From NCBI GenBank assembly GCA_963978545.1, contig OZ021732.1:49705214-49769213 (forward strand): a stretch of 64,000 nucleotides of DNA. Reading direction: 5' to 3'. Under the pieces are notes generated by a model. It saw nothing but the letters and a program-made list of their open reading frames with translations, was not told the origin of the DNA and ran no database searches. Source of the stretch: Linyphia triangularis (Eukaryota > Arthropoda > Arachnida > Araneae > Linyphiidae). Both the position numbers and the translations under genes were made by a program. Below, piece after piece: positions 41,815 through 52,991 of the stretch; position 1 is the stretch's first letter, and every line of letters starts with the position of its first letter.

Positions 41815-42856
41815 AAAACTTCAAGCAGGTGTCAAAGTTATAAAGCCTATTCTGACCTTTGAATGGTTTTATGAAACAAAAAATTAAAGAAAACTCTTGG
41901 CACAAGTTTTCAGCTCAGGCAGAAGAGCATCGAGCTCGTAACCGGAGGGTTGCGGGTTCTGTCCTCGGTTCGCCAAATATCGGTGTGTACCTAATGGGGG
42001 CTGGTGCACATTAAATCTGTCGTGGCCTCAATGTCCTCTCTTTGGTGTGGTGGGGTCGGAGAGAGGGGTTTACACTAGAAGATTTCGATCTCGTATTCTT
42101 CTAGATGCTCAAAATTACGAGACGTATTTGGCTGTGTTAAGCACTTTATAAGTGGCAGAAATAGACAGTCGGTGGTTTCAAAACAATCAAAACAATCATA
42201 AAAATGAGAAGAGGTGCCAAAAAACAGACGATGGTAGGTGTTAAGTACACTATAGTCACTCTCTGTTAGCACCATCACCTTATTTTAGAGATTCTGAAGT
42301 TTTGAGATTTTTTGCCTTAAATTAGGCCTAAAAGTCAAAAAATCCAGATTTCGGACTGACTTTTTTTGTGGGTTTTTTTGTGCTAAAGTATTATATTAGT
42401 GGTGTACTGTCACACAACAATGCCAAATGTTTGGCCCATATCTGAAGTCAGCTAAATTTTGGCTCTTAAAGTAGTAAAAAATAGTGAATCGGACATATTT
42501 TTGTCCGCTATCTGCACCAAAACTTTAGCGATGAGCCAAGAAATTAGCACAAATAACAATTAGTACTAGTAGTCTATTATACATTTTGGCAATCAAAAGT
42601 TTGGCACATGCCGACAATTTGGCAAAAAATTATTTCTAATAATAGCGTTTTTCATCAAAAATGCTATAAAACGCGCCACCCTTCTTCTACAAAACCAGCT
42701 GAAACATGACAATGGAATGGAATTTTGTAAAGCGGTTTTCAAATTTGTAATCAGCATAACATAGAGAACATTTGCTGAAAATTTCATGGAAATCAAAAAT
42801 TAGCATAATCACAGCCCAATGCTAAGTATACCCCGCTCTCAGAAAATCACTCTTAA
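41815..42856. repeat. right arm of the long inverted repeat
   Basis: Inverse of the left arm, longer by a SINE insertion (about 41908-42090) and a 12-base segment near 42830. Confidence 0.8.
41908..42085 (+). mobile_element. second tRNA-derived SINE, inside the right inverted-repeat arm
   Basis: The head reads agctcaggcagaagagca then gagctcgtaaccggagggtt and gcgggttctgtcctcgg: D arm, anticodon arm (ctcgtaac loop) and a changed B box. A body with gtcgtggcctcaatgtcc follows. It belongs to a different family from the SINE at 19221. No clear target duplication was found. Confidence 0.65.
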
Positions 42857-43687
42857 TCTGTCTAACGTGTTTGGAATCGTGGAACATATGTTTTGTGTGG
42901 TTTTCAACAGTGTCCTTTTTTTAAAAAAAATTTACTTCCTTAAAATTACATTTATTTAAAACCAAATTTTTTAAGCAATTTCAATAAGTTATCCTTTAAA
43001 AATTTTACTGAATCAGGTGATTTTTTCATTTTATAAATAATTTCAACGATCAAGTTACATTTGTGTTTACAGTGAAATGTTTCTGTAAAATAATCAAACT
43101 TTGCTGAATACTGTTTACTAATGCCTGCATTTTATATTTATTAATTTTCTAATTATCAGTAGTATACGTTATACTTCTGCAATTACAGTTTTCGATATTT
43201 TATTTATTTCGTGTGAAGAATGCACATCATTAACGTTGTAAATAAATTATGTTACTTTTACGTTTACTTGCTATTTTTGTATTAATCTTAAACATGTTAC
43301 TATAAATCCAAGTAGTTTCTATGCAATTTTAGAATATTTGTATTTTATAACGCCTCACTGACCGTTCGATTTCTCCCGCTGTGAAGTAGAATCTTAAAAA
43401 TACCTTTCGTTTTATTGAAATTCTCCCTGAAGATCGGTCAAAAAATGGTCGAAACATTTTCGCTCATAAGTGACGTGTTTTTCAACATAATGCATTGAAA
43501 TTTGGTATATGGAGTAAATGATGTATTCTGAATCGAATGAAATGATAAAAAATAAGGGTTCGTATTGAAATTTTCGAAGATAGCGTTACTTTTACTTAGT
43601 AACCGGTCCCTCAAGGGAAAAAAATGCTTCAGATATATAAAAAATTGTAAGCAAAACATTTTGGTGCAAACCGTAAGATTCTACGAT

Positions 43688-43767
43688 AATTAGAACCGAA
43701 GATATAGCCATCGTTCTGTTCTGGTTTTTTTTTTTTGGGGGGGGGGGGGGGCACTGTACCAATTTTA
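43688..43767. repeat. right member of an outer inverted pair
   Basis: Inverse of 35487-35560: aattagaaccgaagatatag, ccatcgttctg, T run, G run, cactgtacc. Homology stops inward of the ttctaatt word. Confidence 0.55.
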
Positions 43768-46700
43768 ACTGTGCTTGTTTAATATTTACATGTTTTTTTA
43801 ATTTTTTTTTATTTACATGAACGTCAAATAAAATTTCTCCAATTTAAAGTTGAATAACTAACTTGTAAAATACGTTGGAACCGTTTTAAAAATGCTATAA
43901 TATGTGGCATACCTCACATTTTTTTCTTTGAATTCCAATACCGGTACGCTTGAATTCGTCTTTAAAATATTTTCTAAACTGAATTTGTTGTAATTTAATT
44001 CAGTTATTGATGTGATTGAGTTATTGAATATTATGTATGGATCTTTTTACTAATTTTTCCTTTAGCTTGTTTGTCGGGGACAATAAATGTTTCAAAGAGA
44101 CAACTCCTTTTTATAAATTTCATAATCAATAAAAATCAGTCGTTAGTGGCAAATTAATTTGGTGGGCTTAATTAAATATATAAAAACGTTGATTGAACTT
44201 TCAAGGGAAATTAATGTGGAATTTTTTGGCGTATGATATTTCATACTTATTAGAAGTGATAGAGAAACACTGAAGAATGAATGAGAATAATAATATTAAT
44301 AAAAAAAAAATTAAATTAGAAAAAGATTTTTTTTGATTTAAATGAAATATTCGTGACTTTACAGAGAAAAATGGTTGAATAATATTTTGCTACCCTCACA
44401 AATTATGTATCTTATCTTTTCTACATTTCTTTTAGTACACTAATTTACATCTGGTCCGTTTGTTTTATGCATAATTGAAACGAAATTTGTACAAATGTAG
44501 CTAAGATAAGTGTAATTCAAATTTAAGATAACAAACCAATTGTTGACTAACATATGATTTTAAAACTTTATACATTTACACAACATATCTCTGTTTAGTA
44601 GTGGTTGAATTTGTTATTTATATCGATTAAATAATTATTTTTATCTACTGTTTTCGATTTAATTTACAAATTGTTTATATATAGCTTATTATGAAATTAA
44701 TTACATTGTATTTTTCTTCAAGTTCCTTTACATGTTCTTTTACGTAATCCATATAATACCAAAAAGCAGCAAACAAGTGGGAAGTGGAAAACGACAGATT
44801 TATATTTAAATTTCTTTGACCACTGTTTATAATGCATCCGAAGTCTCACAATGTAATTAGTAGTTAAATAATGTTAAATTGGTCAAAGGGAAAAATAATT
44901 CATCTAAAAAATATGGTTTTATTAAGAACCTTAAATTCAAAGATATACAGTGGAAAAAATTACGGGTTGAAAAATTGCTCTTTCCTTGCCATACTTCTAA
45001 GAAATAAATTCCGACGCCACCGTGAGCAAGATAAGTTCGATGGATGTTTTAGCATGTATGATCATATCGTCGTTTTAAACGAGAAAGTGGCGTAAAATAC
45101 AACAACGTTAGTTTCACACCTCATTTATTGTTTCTTATAAATATAGTACTATGATGCAATTTGTGAAGAGATTTAGGGTTGCAATATCGATGGTTGCAAT
45201 CAAAATCTGATTAATTTCCTTTGTGTAACTTAAAAGGTATCAAAGTAACTTCTTTACATTGAGCAAAAGAAAAATATTCAAAACAGTTGATCCGTTTTAA
45301 TCAGTCATTAAAATGGCTAAAATTTCCAACTTCCGTGATCATTTATGGAAGATACAAGATCCTCCGGGCCTGATTCTGATGTCAAGGCGAGTCGGAATAA
45401 AAGGCGTAATCGAGGATAGTTGGAGACATTTCGACTTTTTGCGATTCTGATCTCAAAATTCCGTTTGACGGGCTATTCGACTTTACGGAATACTACTCGA
45501 CTAGTATGGAGTAGGCGAGTAGCCAAACTACTGTCGGAATATCGGAAGAAATGATTTTTGATTGGTTCTTTGCGAATTACCCGGGGTTATTTTTTTAATA
45601 GAATGTCGAATGAAATACTCTAACAGATTTGCGAGTTCTCATAATTTCTTGAAGCAAATTTGGGAAAAACAGGGTAAATATTCTTTTCGTAATATTTTAT
45701 TTGTAACTTGAGTAATTCATTATTATTCATTGATGAAGTGAATAGTTTAGCTAGCGAGATATTTTATTTAGTAAATATATTAGAAATACAGAAAATTCTT
45801 TGTTACGATTGATCCAATTCTCTTTGAAAAGAAGGAATTAAAGGGTTTCCATTTGAAAGTATTTAATTTTTAAGCAAAAAAAAATCCTTAGGGTCCTAGA
45901 GTGCATATTTGTGCGTTTCAACTATGTATATAATAAACTGTTGTGTTCGATAACAAAAACGTACACTTTAAATTTTATCGTAAGAACAATTTATCTTAGC
46001 AGTTATTTTGTATCCTCTCTTATTTCGTCTCTATCAAGTAAAGTTGTAGCAATTTATTGTTCAAACATTTCCATAACTTTGTACCCAATCCTTTTTCCTT
46101 CTTTTTTATGATGATGGTGATTCATGTCGTTAAATTTTATTTTGATAAGTCAGAGTCTGAATTTGATCGTCCTTTTTGTATTTGTGTACTTTTATGTGAG
46201 CGATGTGAAGGGACATATTCCATACCCTGTGTGCTAGTTGTGTAGTTTAAGTTGGCATTAGGTTTAAACAAAATGGAGCTTGTGATTGCTTTGGTCGTTC
46301 AATTTTTACACAACATTTATCCTTAATGCAATGGAGATTTTTTTGCTGGACAAATCCAATCTGTTTGACAGTCACAGTACACATTTTACAAATGTTTAAT
46401 CTGTCGAAACCAGTGGTATGGTATGTTAACAGATTAAACAGTAAAGAATGAGTCCTGAGCAAAAGGTAAATGTCATGTTTTTCTAAATTTATTGAATATA
46501 GACGACTTTTACTAGTCACTCACTATTTCTGCAAGTAAAAAGCATTCGAGCTTTAATTTACTTGATTTTACCAATAGTGTTAAGCTAAAAAAAGACTTGA
46601 CTAAAAGTGTAGTATAGGGTAACCCTTTATATTTTATCGAATTTTTAAGTCAAAAATATTTTATTTTACCATGATGGTCAAAACCAAAAACGACTTTGAA

Positions 46701-46867
46701 AACTCTTACATTTCGAAGATGGCAATTTAACTTACTAAGTACTTTCTTTAGCTAAAATGAAGTAAATATCATTACAGGGCACTTTAGACAACTATGTTTA
46801 ATAAATTTACTTTTTGAAAAGTGAATAGTTTTAGATTGTCACCCTTCCACATTTTTACTTTCAAATG
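43768..46867. other. AT-rich DNA, no gene recognised
   Basis: Three kilobases with no family motif in any frame. A patch at 45360-45550 is richer in GC and starts gggcctgattctgatgtc, possibly one end of an unrecognised TIR element; the other end was not found. Confidence 0.5.
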
Positions 46868-46871
46868 AGTT

Positions 46872-47160
46872 TGTTACGTTAAGTGCTTATCGATTGGTTT
46901 TATTTAATTTGAGATACGTGATGAACATTGACAACCACATAACTAACTTGAAAATATAAAGGACATTACATATGGTAAATAAAAATTGTTCTTAACAATG
47001 CAAATTAAATTTTAGAAAGTTGTTGAGTCATGACTGTCTGATTAGTTCGCTAGTTAAGTTCGTAGCACGTTGTCCGGGAGTTCAGAGTCATCTCATGTTT
47101 TCTGCCGGGTTGAGTCGAGTTGAGTTGTTGCTTTAGAGTTGGTGGGCATGTGACACCACA
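46872..47160 (-). repeat. 3' LTR of the gypsy element
   Basis: Minus strand starts TGTGGTGTCAC and ends AACGTAACA. Preceded on the minus strand by a G-rich polypurine tract. Confidence 0.93.
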
Positions 47161-47178
47161 GTACCCCCCTGCCAGAGT

Positions 47179-48105
47179 TTAAGTCAGGAGGTGTTGGGGA
47201 AATCTGACACGTCTTCCAGACCTTGTGGTTGTCTGGTGTTGTCCTGTTACAACATCTTGAGGAATCAAAGGTCTTGGTTCGCTTGGCTGTTCCTCTGCCG
47301 AAGACGAATCACTAATGGTGAACGCTGGCTTGAGTCTATCAATGGAGACAGTAGATTCCTTTCCATTGACCAGCAGACGGAAGGTTTTGGCATCACGAGA
47401 AAGTACTCGATATGGACCATCATAGGGTGGCTGAAGCGATGCTCTCACTTGTCCAACTCGGACGAACACATGGGAGCAGGTGTTCAGCTCTTTATGAACG
47501 AAGATTTTCGGACGCGTGTGATGGGAGGTTGGAGTTGGTTTGATCCTGTTCATAGTGTTCCTCAACGTTTCAACGAAAATGGTATGATTTGGATCTGCGT
47601 CGCTGGAGACAAAAAATTCACCTGGAAGTCGTAAACCTGTGCCGTATACCAGCTCAGCTGAAGTGGCGTTGATATCTTCTTTAATTGAAGATCGCATGCC
47701 GAGGAGGATAGTAGGAAGAACTGCACTCCATTTCTCTGTGTTGTGACACATGATGGCGCTCTTCAGAGGACGATGAAGACGTTCTACCAAACCATTGGAC
47801 ATAGGATGATAAGCGGTGGTGCGCAGCTTGTTTATTCCAAGAAGCTTGGCTAGTGACTTGAAAAGTGTCGACTCAAATTGGCGTCCCTGGTCACTGGTGA
47901 TGTGGGCCGGAACACCGAATCTTGAAATACAACCAGAATACAAGGTCTCTGCAACACTTTCAGCTGTGATATCTGCGAGGGGGAAAGCTTCTGGCCAACG
48001 GGTGAAGCGATCGACCACTGTCAAACAGTATCGAAATCCTTGGGATGGTGTGAGTGGGCCGACTAAATCGATGGATGTGAGAAAATCTAGTGTCAGGGAC
48101 TGCAA
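47179..48105 (-). CDS. gypsy integrase core and C-terminal domain (shifted frame)
   Basis: Catalytic triad complete: Asp in SIDLVGPL, Asp in [10 protein letters not shown], Glu in NGLVERLH. Then a C-terminal domain with [10 protein letters not shown] and a basic tail RSGRRVRFP. The first roughly ten codons precede the true entry point. The frame joins the upstream pol ORF at 48070-48077, where GATGGATG on the + strand is a 4-bp tandem duplication; with one copy the upstream frame would read through HIDLVGPL. The element's integrase is therefore not translated as one chain with the reverse transcriptase. Confidence 0.88.
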   Translation of the reverse strand: MQSLTLDFLTSIDLVGPLTPSQGFRYCLTVVDRFTRWPEAFPLADITAESVAETLYSGCISRFGVPAHITSDQGRQFESTLFKSLAKLLGINKLRTTAYHPMSNGLVERLHRPLKSAIMCHNTEKWSAVLPTILLGMRSSIKEDINATSAELVYGTGLRLPGEFFVSSDADPNHTIFVETLRNTMNRIKPTPTSHHTRPKIFVHKELNTCSHVFVRVGQVRASLQPPYDGPYRVLSRDAKTFRLLVNGKESTVSIDRLKPAFTISDSSSAEEQPSEPRPLIPQDVVTGQHQTTTRSGRRVRFPQHLLT

Positions 48106-50332
48106 ATGTTCCTAAGGGACTAAATACATGTCTTTGTACCTTGGAGCGTTGACAAGAAGTACAGGCTTTAGCCCACATTCGACAGTCTTTCTGCATGGAA
48201 GGCCAAATGAATCTTTCGCTTACGAGTTTCGCTGAAGATCGTATTCCAGGGTGATTGAGATTATGAAGGGTGTCGAATGCCAGTCGTCGATGTGCAGTTG
48301 GTAAGAAGGGACGGATTCTCTTTGTAGAAACGTCGCAGTGTAACTCAACATCGGTTCCAGGAAGTTTAAGTTTCTGCAACTGAAGACTTGATGATGTGGA
48401 CAAGAGAATTTCTTTAAGATCTTCGTCGATGGTTTGGTCCTTAGCAACTTTTTCGTAGTCAATAGGAGAAGGAAAAGTGACTGTAGCAATTCTTGACAGA
48501 GTGTCAGCTGGGATGTTTTCATAGCCTTTAATGTGGACGATGTTGGTGGTGAATTGCCCTATAAAATCCAATTGTCGCATCTGCCGTGGTGAACCTTTAT
48601 CTTGCTTCTGCTTAAAGGCGAATGTCAGGGGTTTATGGTCAGTGTACAGTTGAAATTCTCTGGCTTCAAGCATGTACCTGAAATGTTTAACTGCTGAATA
48701 TGCTGCTAAAAGTTCCCGATCATATGTTGAATAATTTCTCTCAGTTGGTGTAAGTTTTTTAGAGAAAAATGCTAGTGGTTGCAGATCGCCTGATGGAGAG
48801 ACTTGATGAAGAGCAGCTCCGATTGCAAAGTCTGAGGCATCAACGTGCAATGCTAAGGGGGCATTCGCTGAAGGATGATGCAGAAGAGTTGCTTGTGCCA
48901 GCTCAGTCTTACACTTGATGAAGGCCTGAACTGTCTGTATTGTCCATGGGATTGGAGTTTTGTCATTTCTACGACTATCCTTGAGAAGCTCATGAAGAGG
49001 TGCTTGAGTTGATGCAGTGTGAGGCAAGAAACGTCTGTAGAAATTGATGGTTCCAAGAAATTGCCGAAGTTGTTTCTTAATCTCAGGCTTAGGGAAATCT
49101 TGAATGGCTTGGACTCGATCTGGCAAAGGTTCAGATCCATACTGGTTGACGAGGTATCCCAGGAATGGAATTTCTTTTGCTGCAAAGACGCATTTAGAGG
49201 TGTTAATAGTTAGACCGTACTTGTCCAGACGCTTGAAGACTAATCTGAGGTGGTGATGATGCTCCTCAATATCAGAACTGGCAATCAGGATGTCATCGAT
49301 ATAAGGAAAGCAGAAGTCTAATCCTTGCAGAACTTCGTTGATGAATCTTTGAAAGCTCTGGGCCGCATTAGAAAGACCAAAAGGAAGACACAAAAATTCA
49401 AACAAACCAAATGGTGTGGTGATTGCAATTTTAGGTATGTCATCCGGATTAACTAGAATGTGGTGAAAAGCGCGGACGAGGTCAATTTTGGAAAAAACCT
49501 TGCAACCCTCTAAATTCTGAGAAAAATCTTGAATATGCGGTACTGGATAGTTATCAGAAACAGTGATTTTGTTAAGAGCTCTATAGTCGCCGGTAGGTCT
49601 CCAGTTATTATCCCCTTTTGGAACGAGGTGCAGTGGAGATGCCCAATTTGACTTTGAAGGGCGGCATATACCTTGATCCACCATATACTGAAATTCGTGC
49701 TTTGCTATCTTAAGCTGGGCAGGATGTAATCTACGTGGCCGAGAAAATACAGGCGGACCTTCTGTTTCAATAAAATGCCTCGTGTTATGAGGAAATACTC
49801 CCGCAAATGGGCGGGGTCGAGTAAGGTTGGGGTATTCTTTTAAAATATCATGTACACATGAGCCACTTGCAATAGTTTTAATTGATATAGGCGGTCCATG
49901 ATAAGATTTTCCTGACGTCGTTAATGAAGTTAGAGGGTCAATGAGCTTTTTGTTTTTAATGTCAACAACCAGACCAAAATGTTCTAAGAAATCAGATCCA
50001 ATTATAGGCTTTGTTACGTCGGCAACAGTAAATTCCCACCTAAATGGACGTCGCAAGTTTAAATTTAATTCCATCATTTTTGTCCCATACGTAGCGATTT
50101 TAGAATCATTAGTAGCAAAGAGATATATGGGCGAAGGTTTATTATTTCCGGATTGAGGTATAATAGAAATATCAGCACCAGAATCAACCAGAAATTTCAT
50201 GCCACTGTTAAGATCCAAAATAAACAAACGACGGCTTATATGTTTGGTGTTAGGGCCATCATCGCAAGCCGCTACTGCAACTGGCCCTGCGCGCTTCCCT
50301 ACGCATTTTGAAAGGAACATGGAGAGTTGCAC
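47960..50332 (-). CDS. gypsy pol: protease, reverse transcriptase, RNase H, integrase zinc finger
   Basis: Open for about 790 codons. Retropepsin [11 protein letters not shown] (about residue 48-58); linker; reverse transcriptase with active site YIDDILIAS near 49290; the connection block; RNase H with [15 protein letters not shown] and YTDHKPLTF; then the integrase H-H-C-C finger (LHNLNHPG to CTSCQ). The last roughly 30 codons after HIH are out of frame because of the 4-bp duplication. The initiating codon is not meaningful, since pol is expected to be reached from gag by frameshift. Confidence 0.9.
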   Translation of the reverse strand: MQLSMFLSKCVGKRAGPVAVAACDDGPNTKHISRRLFILDLNSGMKFLVDSGADISIIPQSGNNKPSPIYLFATNDSKIATYGTKMMELNLNLRRPFRWEFTVADVTKPIIGSDFLEHFGLVVDIKNKKLIDPLTSLTTSGKSYHGPPISIKTIASGSCVHDILKEYPNLTRPRPFAGVFPHNTRHFIETEGPPVFSRPRRLHPAQLKIAKHEFQYMVDQGICRPSKSNWASPLHLVPKGDNNWRPTGDYRALNKITVSDNYPVPHIQDFSQNLEGCKVFSKIDLVRAFHHILVNPDDIPKIAITTPFGLFEFLCLPFGLSNAAQSFQRFINEVLQGLDFCFPYIDDILIASSDIEEHHHHLRLVFKRLDKYGLTINTSKCVFAAKEIPFLGYLVNQYGSEPLPDRVQAIQDFPKPEIKKQLRQFLGTINFYRRFLPHTASTQAPLHELLKDSRRNDKTPIPWTIQTVQAFIKCKTELAQATLLHHPSANAPLALHVDASDFAIGAALHQVSPSGDLQPLAFFSKKLTPTERNYSTYDRELLAAYSAVKHFRYMLEAREFQLYTDHKPLTFAFKQKQDKGSPRQMRQLDFIGQFTTNIVHIKGYENIPADTLSRIATVTFPSPIDYEKVAKDQTIDEDLKEILLSTSSSLQLQKLKLPGTDVELHCDVSTKRIRPFLPTAHRRLAFDTLHNLNHPGIRSSAKLVSERFIWPSMQKDCRMWAKACTSCQRSKVQRHVFSPLGTFAVPDTRFSHIHRFSRPTHTIPRISILFDSGRSLHPLARSFPPRRYHS

Positions 50333-50385
50333 TTAAGAGCCCTTGCTCCAAACTTACAATGATACCAGCACATACTTCTATCATT
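50290..50385 (-). other. Cys/His knuckle segment between gag and pol, in a third frame
   Basis: In a frame different from both gag and pol the minus strand encodes [19 protein letters not shown], the knuckle-like block that in related elements ends gag. It is -1 to gag and pol is -1 to it. One of the two shifts may be the natural gag-pol frameshift and the other an indel. Confidence 0.6.
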
Positions 50386-51107
50386 TAAATTGTTTTGTGT
50401 ACTATGGGGAGTTGCGGAACGATTACGGGAAGTTGCGTTTCTACGGTATTTATTACGCCCGCGTGAATGGTGCGTTCATGATTTAATCCAAAATTCGTAC
50501 TCAGTCGTTCAAGTTTTTTACTCAATTCAGAGATTTGACCTTTCAATTCAGAGAGGGTAGTATTTTCTGACACTACAGATACGTATGAATTGCTTGGTTC
50601 AGTCAATTCTGCAACTTTATCGGCCAGAATTGCCAACTTATCTAACTCATCCCCACTTATAGCTAGCACTGTTTGAATGTTTTTCGGAAGTCGTTGCAAC
50701 CATAAATTTTTCAAAAATTCGTCACCTACTTTGCCATGTGAAAGTCCCTTCATTCTACGTAATAAGATGCTTGGCTTTTGGTCACCAAGTTGTAAATCCT
50801 CCAACAGAATTTTTGCCTCTTTGGCAGCTGAGTGTTGAAACAAATCCAAAAGCCGCGTTTTTAAAGTAGTGAACGGTTTATCATCAGGACATTCAAGAAC
50901 CAAATCACTAACTAAAGCTAAAATTTCATTATCTAACGCGTTAATTAAATAGTTGTATTTAGAAGTTTCGCTTCTAATTTGATTAATTGAAAATGCAGCA
51001 TCGAGTTGCGCTAAAAATAACTTTATATTTCCTTTATGAAATACTGGTAATTTTATATGCACGCGGTTAATTTCCACATTTTCAGCAGTGTTATCAGCAA
51101 CAGACAT
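50385..51107 (-). CDS. gypsy gag (capsid)
   Basis: 240 codons starting MSVADNTAENVEI at 51107. Capsid-type helices with FLAQLDAAFSINQI, the FTTLKTRLLDLF block and LLRRMKGLSHG. A short coiled coil lies near 185-205. It ends about 15 codons before the knuckle block that now lies in another frame. A spacer of about 330 bp with the primer site separates it from the 5' LTR. Confidence 0.82.
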   Translation of the reverse strand: MSVADNTAENVEINRVHIKLPVFHKGNIKLFLAQLDAAFSINQIRSETSKYNYLINALDNEILALVSDLVLECPDDKPFTTLKTRLLDLFQHSAAKEAKILLEDLQLGDQKPSILLRRMKGLSHGKVGDEFLKNLWLQRLPKNIQTVLAISGDELDKLAILADKVAELTEPSNSYVSVVSENTTLSELKGQISELSKKLERLSTNFGLNHERTIHAGVINTVETQLPVIVPQLPIVHKTI

Positions 51108-51441
51108 TTTGACTTAAAAACAGAAGTAGTTGGAAAAATCAAAACGAAACCAAAATAAAATAATGCAATTAAGAAATAAAGCAATCACCACTCCGAAAGA
51201 ATTAATGAATTAGTGTCAAATTCCTACCTTGTTCTCTCTGCCGTGGACTTCAATGCAGCGATACTTCGGGTTTCACCACGTGTATTCATTCAAACGACGT
51301 GTATCCATTTGGGAAGTTGGTTTTCATCATTTCAAATAGTTTAAAAGTCAGGCAATGTGATAATCCTTTATCACCACAGTTGTAATGCTCACCATTTCGC
51401 TCATAAGTTATTAAAATGTTCGTTAATACACAGGTCACCAC

Positions 51442-51730
51442 TGTTACGTTAAGTGCTTATCGGTTGGTTTTATTTAATTTGAGATACGTGATGAACATTG
51501 ACAAGCACATAACTAACTTGAAAATATAAAGGACATTACATATGGTAAATAAAAATTGTTCTTAACAATGCAAATTAAATTTTAGAAAGTTGTTGAGTCA
51601 TGACTGTCTGATTAGTTCGCTAGTTAAGTTCGTAGCACGTTGTCCGGGAGTTCAGAGTCATCTCATGTTTTCTGCCGGGTTGAGTCGAGTTGAGTTGTTG
51701 CTTTAGAGTTGGTGGGCATGTGACACCACA
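51442..51730 (-). repeat. 5' LTR of the gypsy element
   Basis: Same length as the 3' LTR; the two differences seen are cggttgg/cgattgg and gacaagcac/gacaaccac. Confidence 0.93.
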
Positions 51731-51734
51731 AGTT

Positions 51735-52680
51735 TTATAGTTACAATTAGTAGTGTTTGACCATATATTTTTGTCTCAAAATGTGGGTCAAATTACCTGG
51801 TTTCATAATGCATCTGTACCTGAATATTTTAATGGTATAATTATTAGTGAAATCGTGTTAAACCTAACCGATAAGTAAGACAAGGTTTTCAAGGAAAATA
51901 GTTACTGTGAGAAAATGCACATGTAGGTTGTTCGCTTAAAGCATACTTTCTCGGAAATCCACTTTTTCTATTTGAGTAGTCGAATGGCCACATTAGCTAT
52001 GCTAACCATAAACTCTATTAAAAAATATTGGTGCAATCTGTCATTGAAAGCCATGTGTATAGTTATAATTTGATTTAATAAACTCGGTATTACTTCATTT
52101 TAATGAAAAAGAATAGTTACAAAAACCAATATATATGCCGCTTCACTAATGCATATGCCGGCAAAAATTATTTTATTACAAACATCAATTGTTTAACAAA
52201 AGTATTATTCTAAAATAAAGAAGTTTTTTTCTAAATGAATTTGATGAGGGTGTGTTTTTTTCTTACAAATTTGTTAAAATGAAATTTTTAAGTTAACTGT
52301 CGACAGATGAAAAGTTATTTATGATGATTTTTACTCTATTAGAAACTGTTTTCTTTGGGAAATATAGAAAAAATAAATGTGAATCTGTTTCGTTGTAAGA
52401 GTGGAAAGGATTAATAAGTACTCTTCTGGTAGCCGACCACCAGTTAGAGACAAGTGTAATTGTTTACATGAAGCGTAAATGTGTCGCCGAGCCTTAATGT
52501 TTACATTGTTTAAGGAACTATATGAATGATTAAAGGTTGTTAGTGTGGATGAGTTATTGCTGCAATTTGGTGGTTTTTATCTGGTACCCGGCTTATAGAA
52601 GAGTACCGATTAATGAAAACAACATAAGCAATTTAAAAATATTTTTTTCTCAAATAAGAAAAACACCTATATTCCTTATG
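51735..52680. other. AT-rich spacer between two LTR elements
   Basis: No gene or repeat recognised. A GC-richer stretch (gtagccgaccaccagtt, 52430 onward) has no match in the window. Confidence 0.55.
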
Positions 52681-52685
52681 TATAT

Positions 52686-52950
52686 TGTTGCCACTCATTT
52701 AACATTTCGCACTTCCGCTTTGTATTATATTTATGTTTAGTGAATCTGGCAACAGAACAGAACACTTTGGATTTGCTTTGGTTTTGTCGTTAGCTTACGT
52801 TCATTCTAAAAGCTAATTAATATACGATTATTTTACGTTTAAATTACTCAAGATGTACGAAATATGTCCTGTGTGTGTAGTTACGTGTGTGAGCGTCGTC
52901 TTCAATAAACTATGTACCAGTGACTACGAACTATTATTTGAGTAATAACA
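52686..52950 (+). repeat. 5' LTR of the BEL/Pao element
   Basis: Begins TGTTGCCACTC and ends GAGTAATAACA. Contains aataaa (about 52907), a plausible poly(A) signal. Confidence 0.96.
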
Positions 52951-52991
52951 AGTGGCGTCCGTGATTTTGAACTTTTACTTCTGATTTCAAT

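Larger units (their letters stand above)
36319..42856. mobile_element. candidate DNA transposon with long inverted repeats, heavily nested
   Basis: The left arm (36319-37175) and right arm (41815-42856) are inverse copies. 36319-36983 matches 42198-42856 nearly throughout. After a SINE-sized interruption in the right arm the match resumes (accatttaaa, agaataggttttat, cacctgctt). The interior holds a palindromic mariner, a hAT-like element and eroded minus-strand coding sequence. Without these later insertions the interior is about 2 kb. No flanking duplication was found and the superfamily is unassigned. Confidence 0.6.
46872..51730 (-). mobile_element. recent Ty3/gypsy LTR retrotransposon
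   Basis: Two 289-bp LTRs (46872-47160, 51442-51730) differ at two positions by eye. AGTT flanks both sides (46868-46871, 51731-51734). Minus-strand order: 5' LTR, primer site (GTGGTGACCTGTG next to the LTR), gag, zinc-knuckle-like segment, pol, polypurine tract (ggcagggggg, 47161-47172), 3' LTR. Gag-pol is open except for frame changes near 50380, 50310 and 48073. Confidence 0.93.

Noticed and set aside
45360..45550. TIR element starting gggcctgattctgatg
   Set aside because: Only one candidate end could be seen and no flanking duplication.
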